Origin: Actinomycetota bacterium
Lineage (GTDB): Bacteria > Actinomycetota > Thermoleophilia > Gaiellales > Gaiellaceae
DNA length: 17,277 bases
Assembly (NCBI GenBank): GCA_013697465.1
Contig: JACCWU010000275.1
Span: 1-17,277 of the forward strand
Direction: 5' to 3'
Shown here piece by piece: positions 1-7,369 of this stretch. The notes under the pieces were generated by a model. It made no database searches and was not told the origin of the DNA. It saw only the letters and a program-made list of their open reading frames with translations. Numbering within the stretch: position 1 is the first letter of the stretch; every line of letters starts with the position of its first letter. The position numbers were made by a program, and so were the translations under genes.

Positions 1-410
1 GTGTCCCGGTCGAGCCGGTGCACGATTCCGGGTCGCTCCGGGTCGCCGCCCGCGGCGCCGAGGGTCAGGAGCTGCCCGAGCAGCGTCCGCCGCCTCCCCC
101 CCGCGCCCGGGTGCACCGACAGACCCGCCGGCTTGTCGACGACGACGAGCTGCTCGTCCTCGTACGGCACGGCGACCGTCACCGGCTCGGGCTCGACCCC
201 GTCAGTCGTCTGTGGGAGATCGACCTCGATCACCGACCCGCCCTGCACGCGATGGCTCTTCGGCCGGGGCGAACCGTCGACGCGCACCGAGCCCTCACCA
301 AGCAGCCGCTCGGACAGCGCACGGGTTCCGATCTCCGCGCGTGCAGCGAGCGCCTTGTCGAGGCGGACTCCCGCGTCGGTCTCAGCGACCCTGAAGCGGA
401 GAGTCGCCAT
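1..410 (-). CDS. RluA-family 23S rRNA pseudouridine synthase, partial (C-terminus beyond window)
   Basis: This gene encodes an enzyme that isomerises uridine to pseudouridine in structured RNA, probably 23S rRNA as in RluD or possibly another RluA-class target. Reading from the ATG at 410, the first 136 residues are visible. An S4-type RNA-binding region spans about residues 12-60, followed by the start of the catalytic domain with VVDKPAGLSVHPG (about 90-102) and the family signature HRLDRD (131-136). D134 is the expected catalytic aspartate. The stop codon lies outside the window. The start overlaps the end of lspA by 29 bp, and lspA-rluD pairing is common in bacteria, which supports co-transcription. 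The exact modification site cannot be told from the sequence. Confidence 0.93.
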   Translation of the reverse strand, partial: MATLRFRVAETDAGVRLDKALAARAEIGTRALSERLLGEGSVRVDGSPRPKSHRVQGGSVIEVDLPQTTDGVEPEPVTVAVPYEDEQLVVVDKPAGLSVHPGAGGRRRTLLGQLLTLGAAGGDPERPGIVHRLDRD

Positions 411-984
411 GCCGGGGGCCGTTCATCTGTCGCGGCCGGTCGGCGAGAACGAGCGCGCCGAAGACGACCGCGACGCCCACGACGATGAACATGTCCGCGA
501 GGTTGAAGGCCGGCCAGGCCTCGAGATCCAGGAAGTCGGTCACGTGCCCGAGGCGGACGCGGTCGCTGAGGTTCGCGATGCTTCCACCCAGCACGAGACC
601 GAGCGCAACGGGAAGCACCGGATGGCGCCTCCCGGAGCGGGCGAAGAACCAGAGCATCCAGCCGACAGCGATCGCCGTGATGGCGATGACGATCGTCGTC
701 CGGCTCGAGAAGAGCCCGAACGCGATGCCGGAGTTCTGGACGTGGTGGAGCGAGAAAGGCCCGGTGATCTCTACGCTCTCGCCCACTTCGAGGGTACGGC
801 CGACGACCTGTTTCGTGAGCTGGTCGGCGATGAGCGCGGCCCCGGCAACGGCGAGCAGCGACACCCATTGCGCGGTACCTGCGCCGATGGAGCGCTCGGC
901 GGCGAGAACCGGCCGCACGGCATTCGGGGCGGAGCCTATGCGGACGTCCACCGGAGGCGTTTCCTTCGCTGCGGGTTCGCTCAC
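382..984 (-). CDS. lspA: Lipoprotein signal peptidase (signal peptidase II)
   Basis: LspA is an inner-membrane aspartyl peptidase that cleaves the signal peptide of diacylglyceryl-modified prolipoproteins. The 200-residue protein has four hydrophobic segments (about 42-58, 96-114, 123-138 and 163-180). All family blocks are present: DQLTK (D54), NSGIAFG (84-90), NLSDR with catalytic D141, and AFNLAD with catalytic D164. The length exceeds the usual ~160 because of a roughly 40-residue polar N-terminal extension. No better start is visible, so the GTG at 984 is kept. That GTG overlaps the stop of the upstream zinc-finger gene in a GTGA. The downstream pseudouridine synthase starts inside this gene. 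Confidence 0.96.
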   Translation of the reverse strand: MSEPAAKETPPVDVRIGSAPNAVRPVLAAERSIGAGTAQWVSLLAVAGAALIADQLTKQVVGRTLEVGESVEITGPFSLHHVQNSGIAFGLFSSRTTIVIAITAIAVGWMLWFFARSGRRHPVLPVALGLVLGGSIANLSDRVRLGHVTDFLDLEAWPAFNLADMFIVVGVAVVFGALVLADRPRQMNGPRHGDSPLQGR

Positions 985-1346
985 CGGCGGCCTTCCTGTG
1001 CCCGTTTGTCGTCGATGCAGAGCCGCGCCCAGGGAACCGCCTCAAGCCGCGCCTCCGAGATCGGGCGTCCACAGACCTCGCACGTGCCGTATGTGTCCTC
1101 GTCGATTCTGCGGAGCGCGGCCTCGACCTCGTCGAGGAGGTGCTCTGCGTTCTCCTCGAGGCCCTCGTCGAGCTCCCGCATGAACGTCTCGGTCGCGCTG
1201 TCGGCGATGTGGTCGTCCGAGCCGATCGCCAGGTCGCCGGTCTCCTCTTCGAGCGAGCCTGTGTGGTTCACGGACTCGATGGCGGCGCGCAGTCGGTCGC
1301 GCTCGTGCTCGAGCGCGCCGCGCATCGTCCCGAGGTCGAGTGTCAC
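981..1346 (-). CDS. TraR/DksA-type zinc-finger protein
   Basis: This 121-residue protein has a long charged helical N-terminal part (about 1-80), as in the DksA coiled coil that enters the RNA polymerase secondary channel. The C-terminal finger is YGTCEVCGRPI...ARLCIDDK. The first three zinc ligands are C89, C92 and C110, but the fourth position is D113 instead of Cys (codon GAC). It belongs to the TraR/DksA C4-type family by motif. Whether it acts as a transcription factor here is inferred. Its GTG start (1346) overlaps the yggU stop, and its stop overlaps the lspA start, both as GTGA. A second possible start is Met8. Confidence 0.9.
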   Translation of the reverse strand: MTLDLGTMRGALEHERDRLRAAIESVNHTGSLEEETGDLAIGSDDHIADSATETFMRELDEGLEENAEHLLDEVEAALRRIDEDTYGTCEVCGRPISEARLEAVPWARLCIDDKRAQEGRR

Positions 1347-1705
1347 GAGGTAGCCGCCACCGCTCCGGCAAGCCTACGTTCTGTCTCGGTTCGAGTGATA
1401 CCCGCTATCGAGACGACCTTGTCGCGCCCTCCGTGCCCGGCGAGGACTTCGAGGCTCCCTCGCGGCACCTGGAGCGCGTTCGAGAGAAGCTCGAGAACGG
1501 CCTGATTCGCCTTTCCGCGCTCGGGGGCTGCGGAAACTCTGATCTTCCAGGCGTCGCCGTGCCGACCGACGATTCCCGCCTCTGCGGCACCGGGGCTCAC
1601 GCGTACATGCAAGCGGGTACTCTGGCCTTCCACGGCCCGAAGGATATCGGCGGCACGAGCAGGACCTTTGCTAGCCGACAACCCTTCGGATGCCGCTGTC
1701 GGCAA
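1343..1705 (-). CDS. YggU/DUF167 family protein
   Basis: This is a small conserved protein of unknown function. The core from about residue 30 matches DUF167, with RLHVRVSPGA, then WKIRVSAAPERGKANQAV, and an ending that includes GGRDKVVSI. The frame is open from an ATG at 1705, giving 120 residues, which would overlap divIVA by 35 bp. A GTG at 1633 would give about 96 residues, close to the usual family length, and the segment between the two starts is not recognisably conserved. The true start is therefore uncertain. Location between divIVA and the DksA-type gene fits the common actinobacterial cell-division neighbourhood. Confidence 0.88.
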   Translation of the reverse strand: MPTAASEGLSASKGPARAADILRAVEGQSTRLHVRVSPGAAEAGIVGRHGDAWKIRVSAAPERGKANQAVLELLSNALQVPRGSLEVLAGHGGRDKVVSIAGITRTETERRLAGAVAATS

Positions 1706-2165
1706 TGCCGTCCATGGCCGCCGGCTTCGGCTCCTCGGCCGGCGCTCGCGGCTCGGCCGGCTCCTCGAGCTCTTCGAGCGCGCTCCGAAGCTGAGCGCGG
1801 ATCCGGCGGATCTCCTCCTCCAGACGCTGCTTCTCGGCCGACGACATGCGGGAGATTCGCCGGCCTTCGGCCTGGGCCTCCTGCACGATCAGGTCCGACT
1901 CCCTCCGCGCCTGCTCCTTCATATCCTGCGACGCGCGTTCGGCGGACACGAGCGTCGAGCGGAGGAGCGCTTCGAGCTCGCGATGCTTCGACGCCTCCGA
2001 TTCGAGCTCCTCGAGACGGTCTGCGAGGTCCGCGCGCTCGCGCCAAACGTCCTCGAAGCTGTCCGCGATGTCCGACAGAAGCTGGTCGATCACCCGGCGG
2101 CGGTAGCCGCGGAGCCACGCACGACGAAGCTCCACGTGTCTGATCTCAACTGGGGTAAGCGGCAT
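1671..2165 (-). CDS. divIVA: DivIVA-domain coiled-coil protein
   Basis: DivIVA/Wag31-type proteins sit on curved membrane at poles and septa and recruit growth machinery. This 164-residue protein starts MPLTPVEIRH, has the RGY turn of the family N-terminal domain at 19-21, and then a nearly continuous coiled coil (about 30-135) rich in Glu, Arg and Leu. The tail is Pro/Ala/Glu rich. The acidic residues that normally follow RGY in Bacillus are replaced by RRR. Actinobacterial DivIVA proteins are often longer, so this may be a specialised paralogue. A strong GAGGAGGAGG ribosome site at 2170-2179, touching the yggT stop codon, fixes the ATG at 2165. Confidence 0.9.
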   Translation of the reverse strand: MPLTPVEIRHVELRRAWLRGYRRRVIDQLLSDIADSFEDVWRERADLADRLEELESEASKHRELEALLRSTLVSAERASQDMKEQARRESDLIVQEAQAEGRRISRMSSAEKQRLEEEIRRIRAQLRSALEELEEPAEPRAPAEEPKPAAMDGIADSGIRRVVG

Positions 2166-2178
2166 GCGACCTCCTCCT

Positions 2179-2475
2179 CTACAACAGCTTCCCGATCAGG
2201 AAGTTGACGAGCTCGGCCGCAACGAGCAACACGACGACGGCGACGATCGGCGAGAGGTCGATCGGCCCCAGTGTCGGGATGCGCCCCCGAAAGACGCGCA
2301 GATATGGAGTGACGACGTCGTCCAGGAACTCTTGCACAGTCGAGAACGTCCGGGAATAGGGCAGCTGGAACCACGACAACAGCACGTAGACGAAGATCAG
2401 CAGGACAAAGATCCAGACGAAGACCCTCACGAAGCTCTGCAGCGACGAGGCTGTGTCGAAAAGCAGCGTTTGCAT
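2179..2475 (-). CDS. YggT family integral membrane protein
   Basis: This is a small membrane protein of about 98 residues with two hydrophobic helices (about 12-35 and 72-95) and the central YggT pattern PYSRTF...FLDDVVTPYLRVFRGRIPTLGPIDLSPIVA. The precise biochemical role of YggT is not established, but the gene typically lies in the sepF-divIVA cluster of Gram-positive bacteria, as here. The frame stays open far upstream. I chose the ATG at 2475 (MQTLLFDT), and an ATG at 2490 would add five residues. Neither has a clear ribosome site. It lies 47 bp after sepF, and its stop codon touches the divIVA ribosome site. Confidence 0.88.
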   Translation of the reverse strand: MQTLLFDTASSLQSFVRVFVWIFVLLIFVYVLLSWFQLPYSRTFSTVQEFLDDVVTPYLRVFRGRIPTLGPIDLSPIVAVVVLLVAAELVNFLIGKLL

Positions 2476-2522
2476 GGCGAGCGCGCCCATCAGGCGCGTG
2501 TTCGCCGCGGCCCGGCGGGTTC

Positions 2523-3038
2523 CTACGCCTGGTTGAAGAAGCCGCCGCGCTGGAGCGCGCGGGCGCGCTCCTCGGCCGAGAGCTCGACGTCTCGCGGAGT
2601 GAGCAGGAAGACCTTGTCGGCGACGCGCTGCATGCTCCCGTCGAGTGCGTACGTGAGGCCGCTTGCGAAGTCGATCAGCCGTTTCGAGAGGTCGGTGTCG
2701 GCATTCTGGAGGTTCAGGATCACCGGAACCCCCGCCTTGAAGCGGTCGGCGATCTGCTGGGCGTCGTTGAAGCTGCGCGGGACGACGAGGTGCACCTTCG
2801 CGGGCGACCCCGCGTCCACTCGCCGAAGCCTCGTCGCCGGTTGGCGGCGCGGGGCTTCGTCGGCTGCCCACTCGTCCGTCTCCGGGGCGCTCGGGAGGCG
2901 CCGCACGTTTTGCCGGTCCCGGCGCCGATAGCTGTCCTCGATCTGCTCGTTCGTGGCGTAACCATCCTCGTCCCACTCCTCGTCCTCGGCAATGCCGAAG
3001 TAGACGAGCGTGCGGTTCCAGAGGTCCGAGAAGGCCAT
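2523..3038 (-). CDS. sepF: Cell division protein SepF
   Basis: SepF is a membrane-bound FtsZ anchor needed for septum assembly in many Gram-positive bacteria. The 171-residue protein has the three expected parts: an amphipathic membrane-targeting start MAFSDLWNRTLVYFG, an acidic and Arg-rich linker (about 17-78), and the globular SepF domain (about 80-152). That domain contains VILNLQNADTDLSKRLIDF and SGLTYALDGSM, followed by DKVFLLTP. The ATG at 3038 is supported by the typical N-terminus. A TAAGAT box 10 nt upstream could be an internal promoter. It follows yggS by 13 bp. Confidence 0.96.
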   Translation of the reverse strand: MAFSDLWNRTLVYFGIAEDEEWDEDGYATNEQIEDSYRRRDRQNVRRLPSAPETDEWAADEAPRRQPATRLRRVDAGSPAKVHLVVPRSFNDAQQIADRFKAGVPVILNLQNADTDLSKRLIDFASGLTYALDGSMQRVADKVFLLTPRDVELSAEERARALQRGGFFNQA

Positions 3039-3051
3039 GACCGGGGCGATC

Positions 3052-3678
3052 TTACCCCCCTGCGAGCGCGTTGCCGTCGCCTTGGAAGAGGACCTCGCCG
3101 ATGCGGACGAGCGTCGCTCCTTCCTCCACGGCTATGCGGTAGTCCTGGGAGGTGCCCATGCTGAGCTCGGCGAGGCCGATCTCTTCGGCGAGCTCGCGGA
3201 GCCGGCGAAAGAAGGGGCGGGAGTGCTCCGGATCCGAGGCGAGCGGCGGCATCGTCATCAGCCCGCGGATGAGCGGGTATCGACTGCTGTAGGCGGCTGC
3301 ATCCTCGGGCGCGACGCCCGATTTGGAGCTCTCCCCCGCAAGGTTCACCTCGAGGAGAGCCGGGACCGCGATCCGCTCCGCGGCCGACTCCGACGAGAGG
3401 GAGTGGACGAGCTCGCAGACGCGGTTCACGACCTTGACCTTGTTCGACTGCAGGTGGCCGATGAACTGCCAGCGAAACGCATCGCCGTAGACGGCGTGCT
3501 TGCGCTCGAGATCCTGGGCTCGGTTCTCTCCTACGACATCGATCCCCGCTTCCACGAGCACTCCCATGTCCTCCAGGGAGACGTACTTCGTCGCCGCCAC
3601 GATGGTGACCGAGTCACCCACCTCGGTCCGGATCCGCCGATATCGCGCCGCGATCTCTTCTGCGCCGGCGATCGTCAC
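3052..3678 (-). CDS. YggS/PROSC-type PLP homeostasis protein
   Basis: YggS-family proteins bind pyridoxal 5-phosphate and help keep vitamin B6 and amino-acid pools balanced, with no robust enzymatic activity known. Clear family blocks are AATKYVS with the PLP lysine K31, GENRAQD (50-56), FIGHLQSNK (72-80), LLEVNLAGESSKSGV, and near the end MGTSQDYRIAVEEGATLVRIG. At 208 residues it is a little short. The segment between the SNK helix and VPALLEVN is compact relative to typical members. The GTG start at 3678 overlaps the stop of the upstream nucleotidyltransferase in GTGA. Confidence 0.94.
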   Translation of the reverse strand: MTIAGAEEIAARYRRIRTEVGDSVTIVAATKYVSLEDMGVLVEAGIDVVGENRAQDLERKHAVYGDAFRWQFIGHLQSNKVKVVNRVCELVHSLSSESAAERIAVPALLEVNLAGESSKSGVAPEDAAAYSSRYPLIRGLMTMPPLASDPEHSRPFFRRLRELAEEIGLAELSMGTSQDYRIAVEEGATLVRIGEVLFQGDGNALAGG

Positions 3679-6239
3679 GAGTCGGCCGCCATCAACTCCC
3701 TCGCCGCCTCGAGCTCGGACTCGCGTCCGTCGATCTCGCCGTTCAGCTTCCGCCGCCGCAGCTCCGCAAGCACCTCCCCCACTCGGGGCGACTCGGACAG
3801 GCCGAGGCGAGCGAGATCCTGGCCGCCGATCTCGAGCCGCACGTCGCGCAGCCGCGAGAAGTACTCGCGCAACTCGGGTAGGTCGGCCCGGGCCAGGGCG
3901 AGCAGCGGCGCGTCGGGTGCGAACGTGTCGGCCAGCGCGACTATCTGGGCCGCGTCGAGCGGCTCGGCTCGTACCCGTTCGACGATGAGCGGAGCCACTC
4001 GGATCGCCCCCACGATCCGGTCCACCTCGCGACGGCGAACCTTGAGCCGGTCGAGCCAGTCGTAGGCCTCGTCCGAGGTCATGTCGCGCGCGAGCGCCGC
4101 CACGCCGAAATGCCAGCCGGGAACGTCGACGCTCAGCTCGGCGCGGAGCGACAGCGCGCGCTCGAAGAGCGCCGCGGCCTCAGCGTCCGCCCGCAGATGG
4201 GGATGGATTGCGCGGTCGGCGCCGAGCTCGCCGAGCCGCAGAATCGCACCGGCCGCACCCGGATCCTCGAGGAGGGCGATCAGCTCGTCGCGCAGGCGCG
4301 CAGAGGAGAGATCGCCGACGAGCCCCATCTCGATAGTGCCGCGCGCAAGCCTTGCCGAGTGCTCCTCGAGCTGAAGGCCGTAGCGCGCCTCGTAGCGGAT
4401 CGCGCGGAAGATCCGCGTCGGGTCGTCGATGAAGGACAGGTTGTGGAGAACGCGGAGAACCCGCGCGTCGAGGTCGTCGCGCCCGCGGAACGGATCCTCG
4501 AGCCGGCCGAAGTCCGCGGCTTTGAGCGACGCGGCCATGGCGTTGACCGTGAAGTCGCGGCGGAAGAGGTCCTCGCGGAGACCCGCTCGCTCGACCGTCG
4601 GCAGCGCACCCGGCGCGTCGTAGAACTCCGTGCGCGTGGTCACGACGTCGACGCGTCCGCCCCCGTACTGCACAACCGCGGTGCCGAACTTCTGATGCGG
4701 AGTCATCCGTCCGCCGAGGGCGCCGGCGAGGGCGCCTGCGAACGCGATCGCATCGCCTTCCACCGCGATGTCCACGTCGAAGCTCTCCTCACCGAGAAGG
4801 ATGTCGCGCACCGTCCCTCCGACCAGGAAGACATTCTCGGGCCGCTCGCCGAGCGCCGCGACGGCGTCGATCACCGGTCGAAGCCGCTCGATTTCCATCA
4901 GCTCGGCTGCGATGCTCTCCGCGGGCTCCACCTGCTCGGGCTCGACGCCCTCGAGCGCACGGAGAAGGTCGGCGCGCGTGACGACACCGACGAGCTCGTC
5001 GTCTCGGACAACCGCCACACGCCCGTCCGCGGCCGTCGTCACGAGCGACTGGAGCTCGGCGAGGGTCGCCTGCTCGGAGGCTGTCGCGACGCTGCCACTC
5101 ATGATTCCGCGCACCGGCGCATGGGCGAGATCGTGGCCGATGGCCTTGTCCAGGTCCTCGCGACTCACTGCGCCCACCACACGTCCGTTCTCTGCGACGA
5201 ACACGCCGCTCTGCCCGTGCCGCTGGCAGAGGACCATCGCCTCGCGCACGCTCTCGTCCGGGGTGACGACCCGTGCCGGAGTGGACATGACTTCGCGCGC
5301 GCGCTGCGCCTCGGGTTCGGCTCTCGCGAGAGCCTCGAGGACCAGGTGGCGTGCCTCGTCCAAGCTGCCGCGCGCTATCGCCGAGGCCGCCTGCGCGTGT
5401 CCGCCTCCTCCGAGCGCCGTGGCGACGATCGTTGCGTCGATCCGGTCGCTACGGCTGCGGACGACCGCGAAGACGCGCTCGTCCATCTCGACCAGCAGCA
5501 CCAGTGCTCTGGTGTCCGTGAGATCGACGATCTTCGAGGCGAGGTTCGAGATGCCCTCGACGTATTCGGGCCAGCGCACCGCTGCCACGAGGACTTCGTC
5601 GCCACCGGCGGCCTGGACGGGCTCGAGCGCTTCCACGAGGTGGTTCAGGAGCGCCCGTTCGTCCGCGCCGAGCGGACTGTGCAGGTATTCCGAGATGAGG
5701 TCCTGACGCGCGCCGTGGCGGAGGCACCAGGCGAGCGCGTCGACGTCCCGCTGAGTCGTCGTCGGATGGGTGAGCGAGCCCGTGTCCTCGTGGATGCCGA
5801 GCGCGAAGACGGTCGCCTCGAGCATCGTCGGTTCGAGCTCGCGCTCTGCCAGGATGCCGACGAGCGTGGTCGTCAGCGCGCCGTCGGTCGAGAGAACGGC
5901 GGCGTCTGGCTCGACCCAGTCGGGAAGGTCGAGACGGTGGTGGTCGAAGAGAACCTTCTCGACTGCAGGGTCCAGGGCGACTTTCTCGAGGTCGCCGAGG
6001 CGCGATGCGTGCATCGTCTCGACGACGACGAGACGCCGGATCGCAGCGCCCTCCAGCCGACCGCTCTCCACGATCGGGCCGAGCTCGTCGGCGTGCAGGC
6101 GGTAGAAGTCGCGGACGTTCCGGTTCAGCGAACCGATCGCGACGACCGCGCTCGGATAGAGCCGGCGAGCGGCGAGCATCGCCGCGAATGCGTCGAAATC
6201 GGTGTTCCCGTGAGTGGCGATGACCTCGTCGGCCCGCAT
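3675..6239 (-). CDS. DHH-CBS-CBS-tRNA nucleotidyltransferase (CCA/A-adding type) fusion
   Basis: This 854-residue protein joins an NrnA/RecJ-like DHH phosphoesterase region, two CBS domains and a class II tRNA nucleotidyltransferase/poly(A) polymerase head. DHH motifs are THGNTDFDAF (9-18) and FDHH (98-101), and the DHHA1 glycine loop is GGGGHAQAA (277-285). CBS domains span about 316-372 and 376-432. The polymerase head shows FLVGGTVRDILLG (471-483), the metal-binding pair D488 and D490 in DVDIAVEGD, RRDFTVNAMA (560-569), and DPTRIFRAIRYEARYG (606-621). It probably matures or repairs tRNA 3' ends. Whether it adds CCA, CC or A alone cannot be read here. The ATG at 6239 has a CAGAAT box 9 nt upstream and no ribosome site. 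Confidence 0.93.
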   Translation of the reverse strand: MRADEVIATHGNTDFDAFAAMLAARRLYPSAVVAIGSLNRNVRDFYRLHADELGPIVESGRLEGAAIRRLVVVETMHASRLGDLEKVALDPAVEKVLFDHHRLDLPDWVEPDAAVLSTDGALTTTLVGILAERELEPTMLEATVFALGIHEDTGSLTHPTTTQRDVDALAWCLRHGARQDLISEYLHSPLGADERALLNHLVEALEPVQAAGGDEVLVAAVRWPEYVEGISNLASKIVDLTDTRALVLLVEMDERVFAVVRSRSDRIDATIVATALGGGGHAQAASAIARGSLDEARHLVLEALARAEPEAQRAREVMSTPARVVTPDESVREAMVLCQRHGQSGVFVAENGRVVGAVSREDLDKAIGHDLAHAPVRGIMSGSVATASEQATLAELQSLVTTAADGRVAVVRDDELVGVVTRADLLRALEGVEPEQVEPAESIAAELMEIERLRPVIDAVAALGERPENVFLVGGTVRDILLGEESFDVDIAVEGDAIAFAGALAGALGGRMTPHQKFGTAVVQYGGGRVDVVTTRTEFYDAPGALPTVERAGLREDLFRRDFTVNAMAASLKAADFGRLEDPFRGRDDLDARVLRVLHNLSFIDDPTRIFRAIRYEARYGLQLEEHSARLARGTIEMGLVGDLSSARLRDELIALLEDPGAAGAILRLGELGADRAIHPHLRADAEAAALFERALSLRAELSVDVPGWHFGVAALARDMTSDEAYDWLDRLKVRRREVDRIVGAIRVAPLIVERVRAEPLDAAQIVALADTFAPDAPLLALARADLPELREYFSRLRDVRLEIGGQDLARLGLSESPRVGEVLAELRRRKLNGEIDGRESELEAARELMAADS

Positions 6240-6248
6240 GACGGATCC

Positions 6249-6254
6249 ATTCTG
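6249..6254 (-). promoter_or_regulatory. Putative -10 box of the nucleotidyltransferase-to-rluD operon
   Basis: On the minus strand CAGAAT lies 9 nt before the ATG at 6239, with no Shine-Dalgarno sequence between. The same hexamer stands 8 nt before the ATG of the aminotransferase at 14884. This is compatible with a near-leaderless transcript. It is a short match and inferred only. Confidence 0.35.
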
Positions 6255-6263
6255 CCCCGCTCC

Positions 6264-6379
6264 GGGGTCAGACCTCTGGACACGGCCGAATCAGACGGTC
6301 GGCGACCCGCGGAGGCGAGAGCGTGCGCCGCGGGACGGTTCGCCCTGTCAGGAACGGACAGGTCCGGGGGTCTGACCCC
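6264..6379. repeat. Palindromic intergenic element (REP/MITE-like)
   Basis: The whole gap between the GNAT gene and the nucleotidyltransferase gene is filled by a structured element. Its ends are inverted repeats of 18 nt: GGGGTCAGACCTCTGGAC at 6264-6281, and GTCCGGGGGTCTGACCCC at 6362-6379. They match at 16 of 18 positions, and both mismatches would be G-U pairs in RNA. Inside are a perfect 7-bp stem (CCCGCGG 6306-6312 with CCGCGGG 6328-6334) and a 6-bp stem (CCTGTC 6344-6349 with GACAGG 6357-6362). No T-run follows, so a simple intrinsic terminator is less likely than a REP or MITE, although it could still end transcription after the GNAT gene. No second copy is seen in this window. Confidence 0.65.
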
Positions 6380-6382
6380 GCC

Positions 6383-6928
6383 CTAGGGCGCGAGCGCGAT
6401 CCTGTATCGAATCTCGCGGACGGCCGTACCGAGCCACTCTTCGTCCTTGACGCCGCCGTCCGCCTCCCATCCGGCGAGCTCGTAGAAGCGGCGTGTGCGC
6501 GGATTGTCCTCCAACACCCAAAGAATCGCCTCACGAAACCCCTCCTCGCGCAACTGCACGAGAACCCTCGCCATGAGTGCACGGCCGATGCCGCTGCCCC
6601 ATGCCTCGGGGACGACGTAGATCGCGTACAGCTCGCCGACGTCCTCCGCATCGATGTCGCCGACACGCGCAGGCCCGAGGAAGGCAAAGCCGGCGACCTC
6701 TTCGTCGCGGTCGACCACGAGCATGTGTCGTCGGGCAGGCGGCTCGGCGATGACGCGTCGCCACGAATCGGCTCGCTGGGCTTCGTCGGACGTCAACCCT
6801 TGCAGCGACTCGGCTGGGAAGACGTGCGCGTAGGCGGCGTGCCAGCTTCGAGTACGTACGCGGAGGATCCCCTCCGTGTCAGCGGGCTCCGCCCGCCGGA
6901 CGACAGACGGCTCGCTAGACGTGCGCAA
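6383..6928 (-). CDS. GNAT family N-acetyltransferase
   Basis: This is a GCN5-related acetyltransferase that would transfer an acetyl group from acetyl-CoA to an unknown amine. The fold is evident from VRRAEPADTEGILRVR at the N-terminus and WHAAYAHVFP at about 29-38. The acetyl-CoA loop region is LYAIYVVPEAWGSGIGRALM (100-119), followed by NPRTRRFYELAGW (142-154). The consensus Arg of the RGxGxG loop is replaced here by AWGSGIG. The start is uncertain. A TTG at 6928 preceded by GAGGCGG gives 181 residues and a 14-bp overlap with ridA, while the ATG at 7009 would give 208 residues with an unconserved Arg-rich lead. The substrate cannot be predicted. Confidence 0.88.
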   Translation of the reverse strand: MRTSSEPSVVRRAEPADTEGILRVRTRSWHAAYAHVFPAESLQGLTSDEAQRADSWRRVIAEPPARRHMLVVDRDEEVAGFAFLGPARVGDIDAEDVGELYAIYVVPEAWGSGIGRALMARVLVQLREEGFREAILWVLEDNPRTRRFYELAGWEADGGVKDEEWLGTAVREIRYRIALAP

Positions 6929-7304
6929 CCGCCTCGATCTCGACCCGTGCTCCGGCCGGAAGCTGGGCGATCCCGATGGTCGAGCGCGCCGGTGGTCGAT
7001 CGCCCACATGGGAGGCGTACACTTCGTTCATACCTCCGAAGTCGGCGAGATCGAGGAGAAAGACCGTGGTCTTGACGAGCTTGTCGAGACCACTGCCGGC
7101 GGCCTCGAGGATCGCGGCGAGGTTCCGCATGACCTGCTCGGTCTGCTCCTCGACGGATGGCCCCGCAAGCTCCCCCGTGTCGAGGCGGACCCCGACCTGC
7201 CCCGCGACGAAGACGAGGTCGCCGGCGCGGATGGCTTGGTTGTAGGGCGCTCCCTGGAACGGTCCGGGCGCGTGGTCGGTTTGGATGACCTCTTTCTCAG
7301 CCAT
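6915..7304 (-). CDS. RidA family enamine/imine deaminase
   Basis: RidA proteins hydrolyse reactive 2-aminoacrylate and related imines released by PLP enzymes. The 129-residue length is typical. Family positions include the start APYNQAIRAGDLVFVAGQVG (19-38), the NLAAILEAAG helix, PPARSTIG with the carboxylate-binding R107, and the C-terminal VEIEAVA with the conserved Glu. The ATG at 7304 is preceded by a strong GGAGGAGG ribosome site. The gene sits 65 bp after the HisB-like gene, and the GNAT gene overlaps its end. Confidence 0.93.
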   Translation of the reverse strand: MAEKEVIQTDHAPGPFQGAPYNQAIRAGDLVFVAGQVGVRLDTGELAGPSVEEQTEQVMRNLAAILEAAGSGLDKLVKTTVFLLDLADFGGMNEVYASHVGDRPPARSTIGIAQLPAGARVEIEAVAHV

Positions 7305-7333
7305 GAAACCTCCTCCGAGGGACGCACAAAGCG

Positions 7334-7346
7334 GGTGACAGTCACC
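7334..7346. repeat. Short perfect palindrome in the hisB-like/ridA gap
   Basis: GGTGAC-A-GTCACC at 7334-7346 is a perfect dyad around one central base. GGGTGA (7333-7338) can also pair with TCACCC (7359-7364). It sits between two minus-strand genes and could be an operator, a weak RNA hairpin or a small REP unit. No T-run follows. Confidence 0.45.
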
Positions 7347-7369
7347 TTACGGCGACACTCACCCAGGGC

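Noticed and set aside
1..1353. A plus-strand frame of 450 codons at the window start
   Set aside because: It is antisense to rluD-like, lspA and the DksA-type gene, each with clear motifs, and its product is Ser/Arg-rich.
4110..6386. A 758-codon open frame on the plus strand opposite the nucleotidyltransferase fusion
   Set aside because: Its product is Arg/Asp/Glu/Val/His-biased with no domain, and it lies entirely antisense to a gene with clear motifs. It is a by-product of GC-rich codon use.
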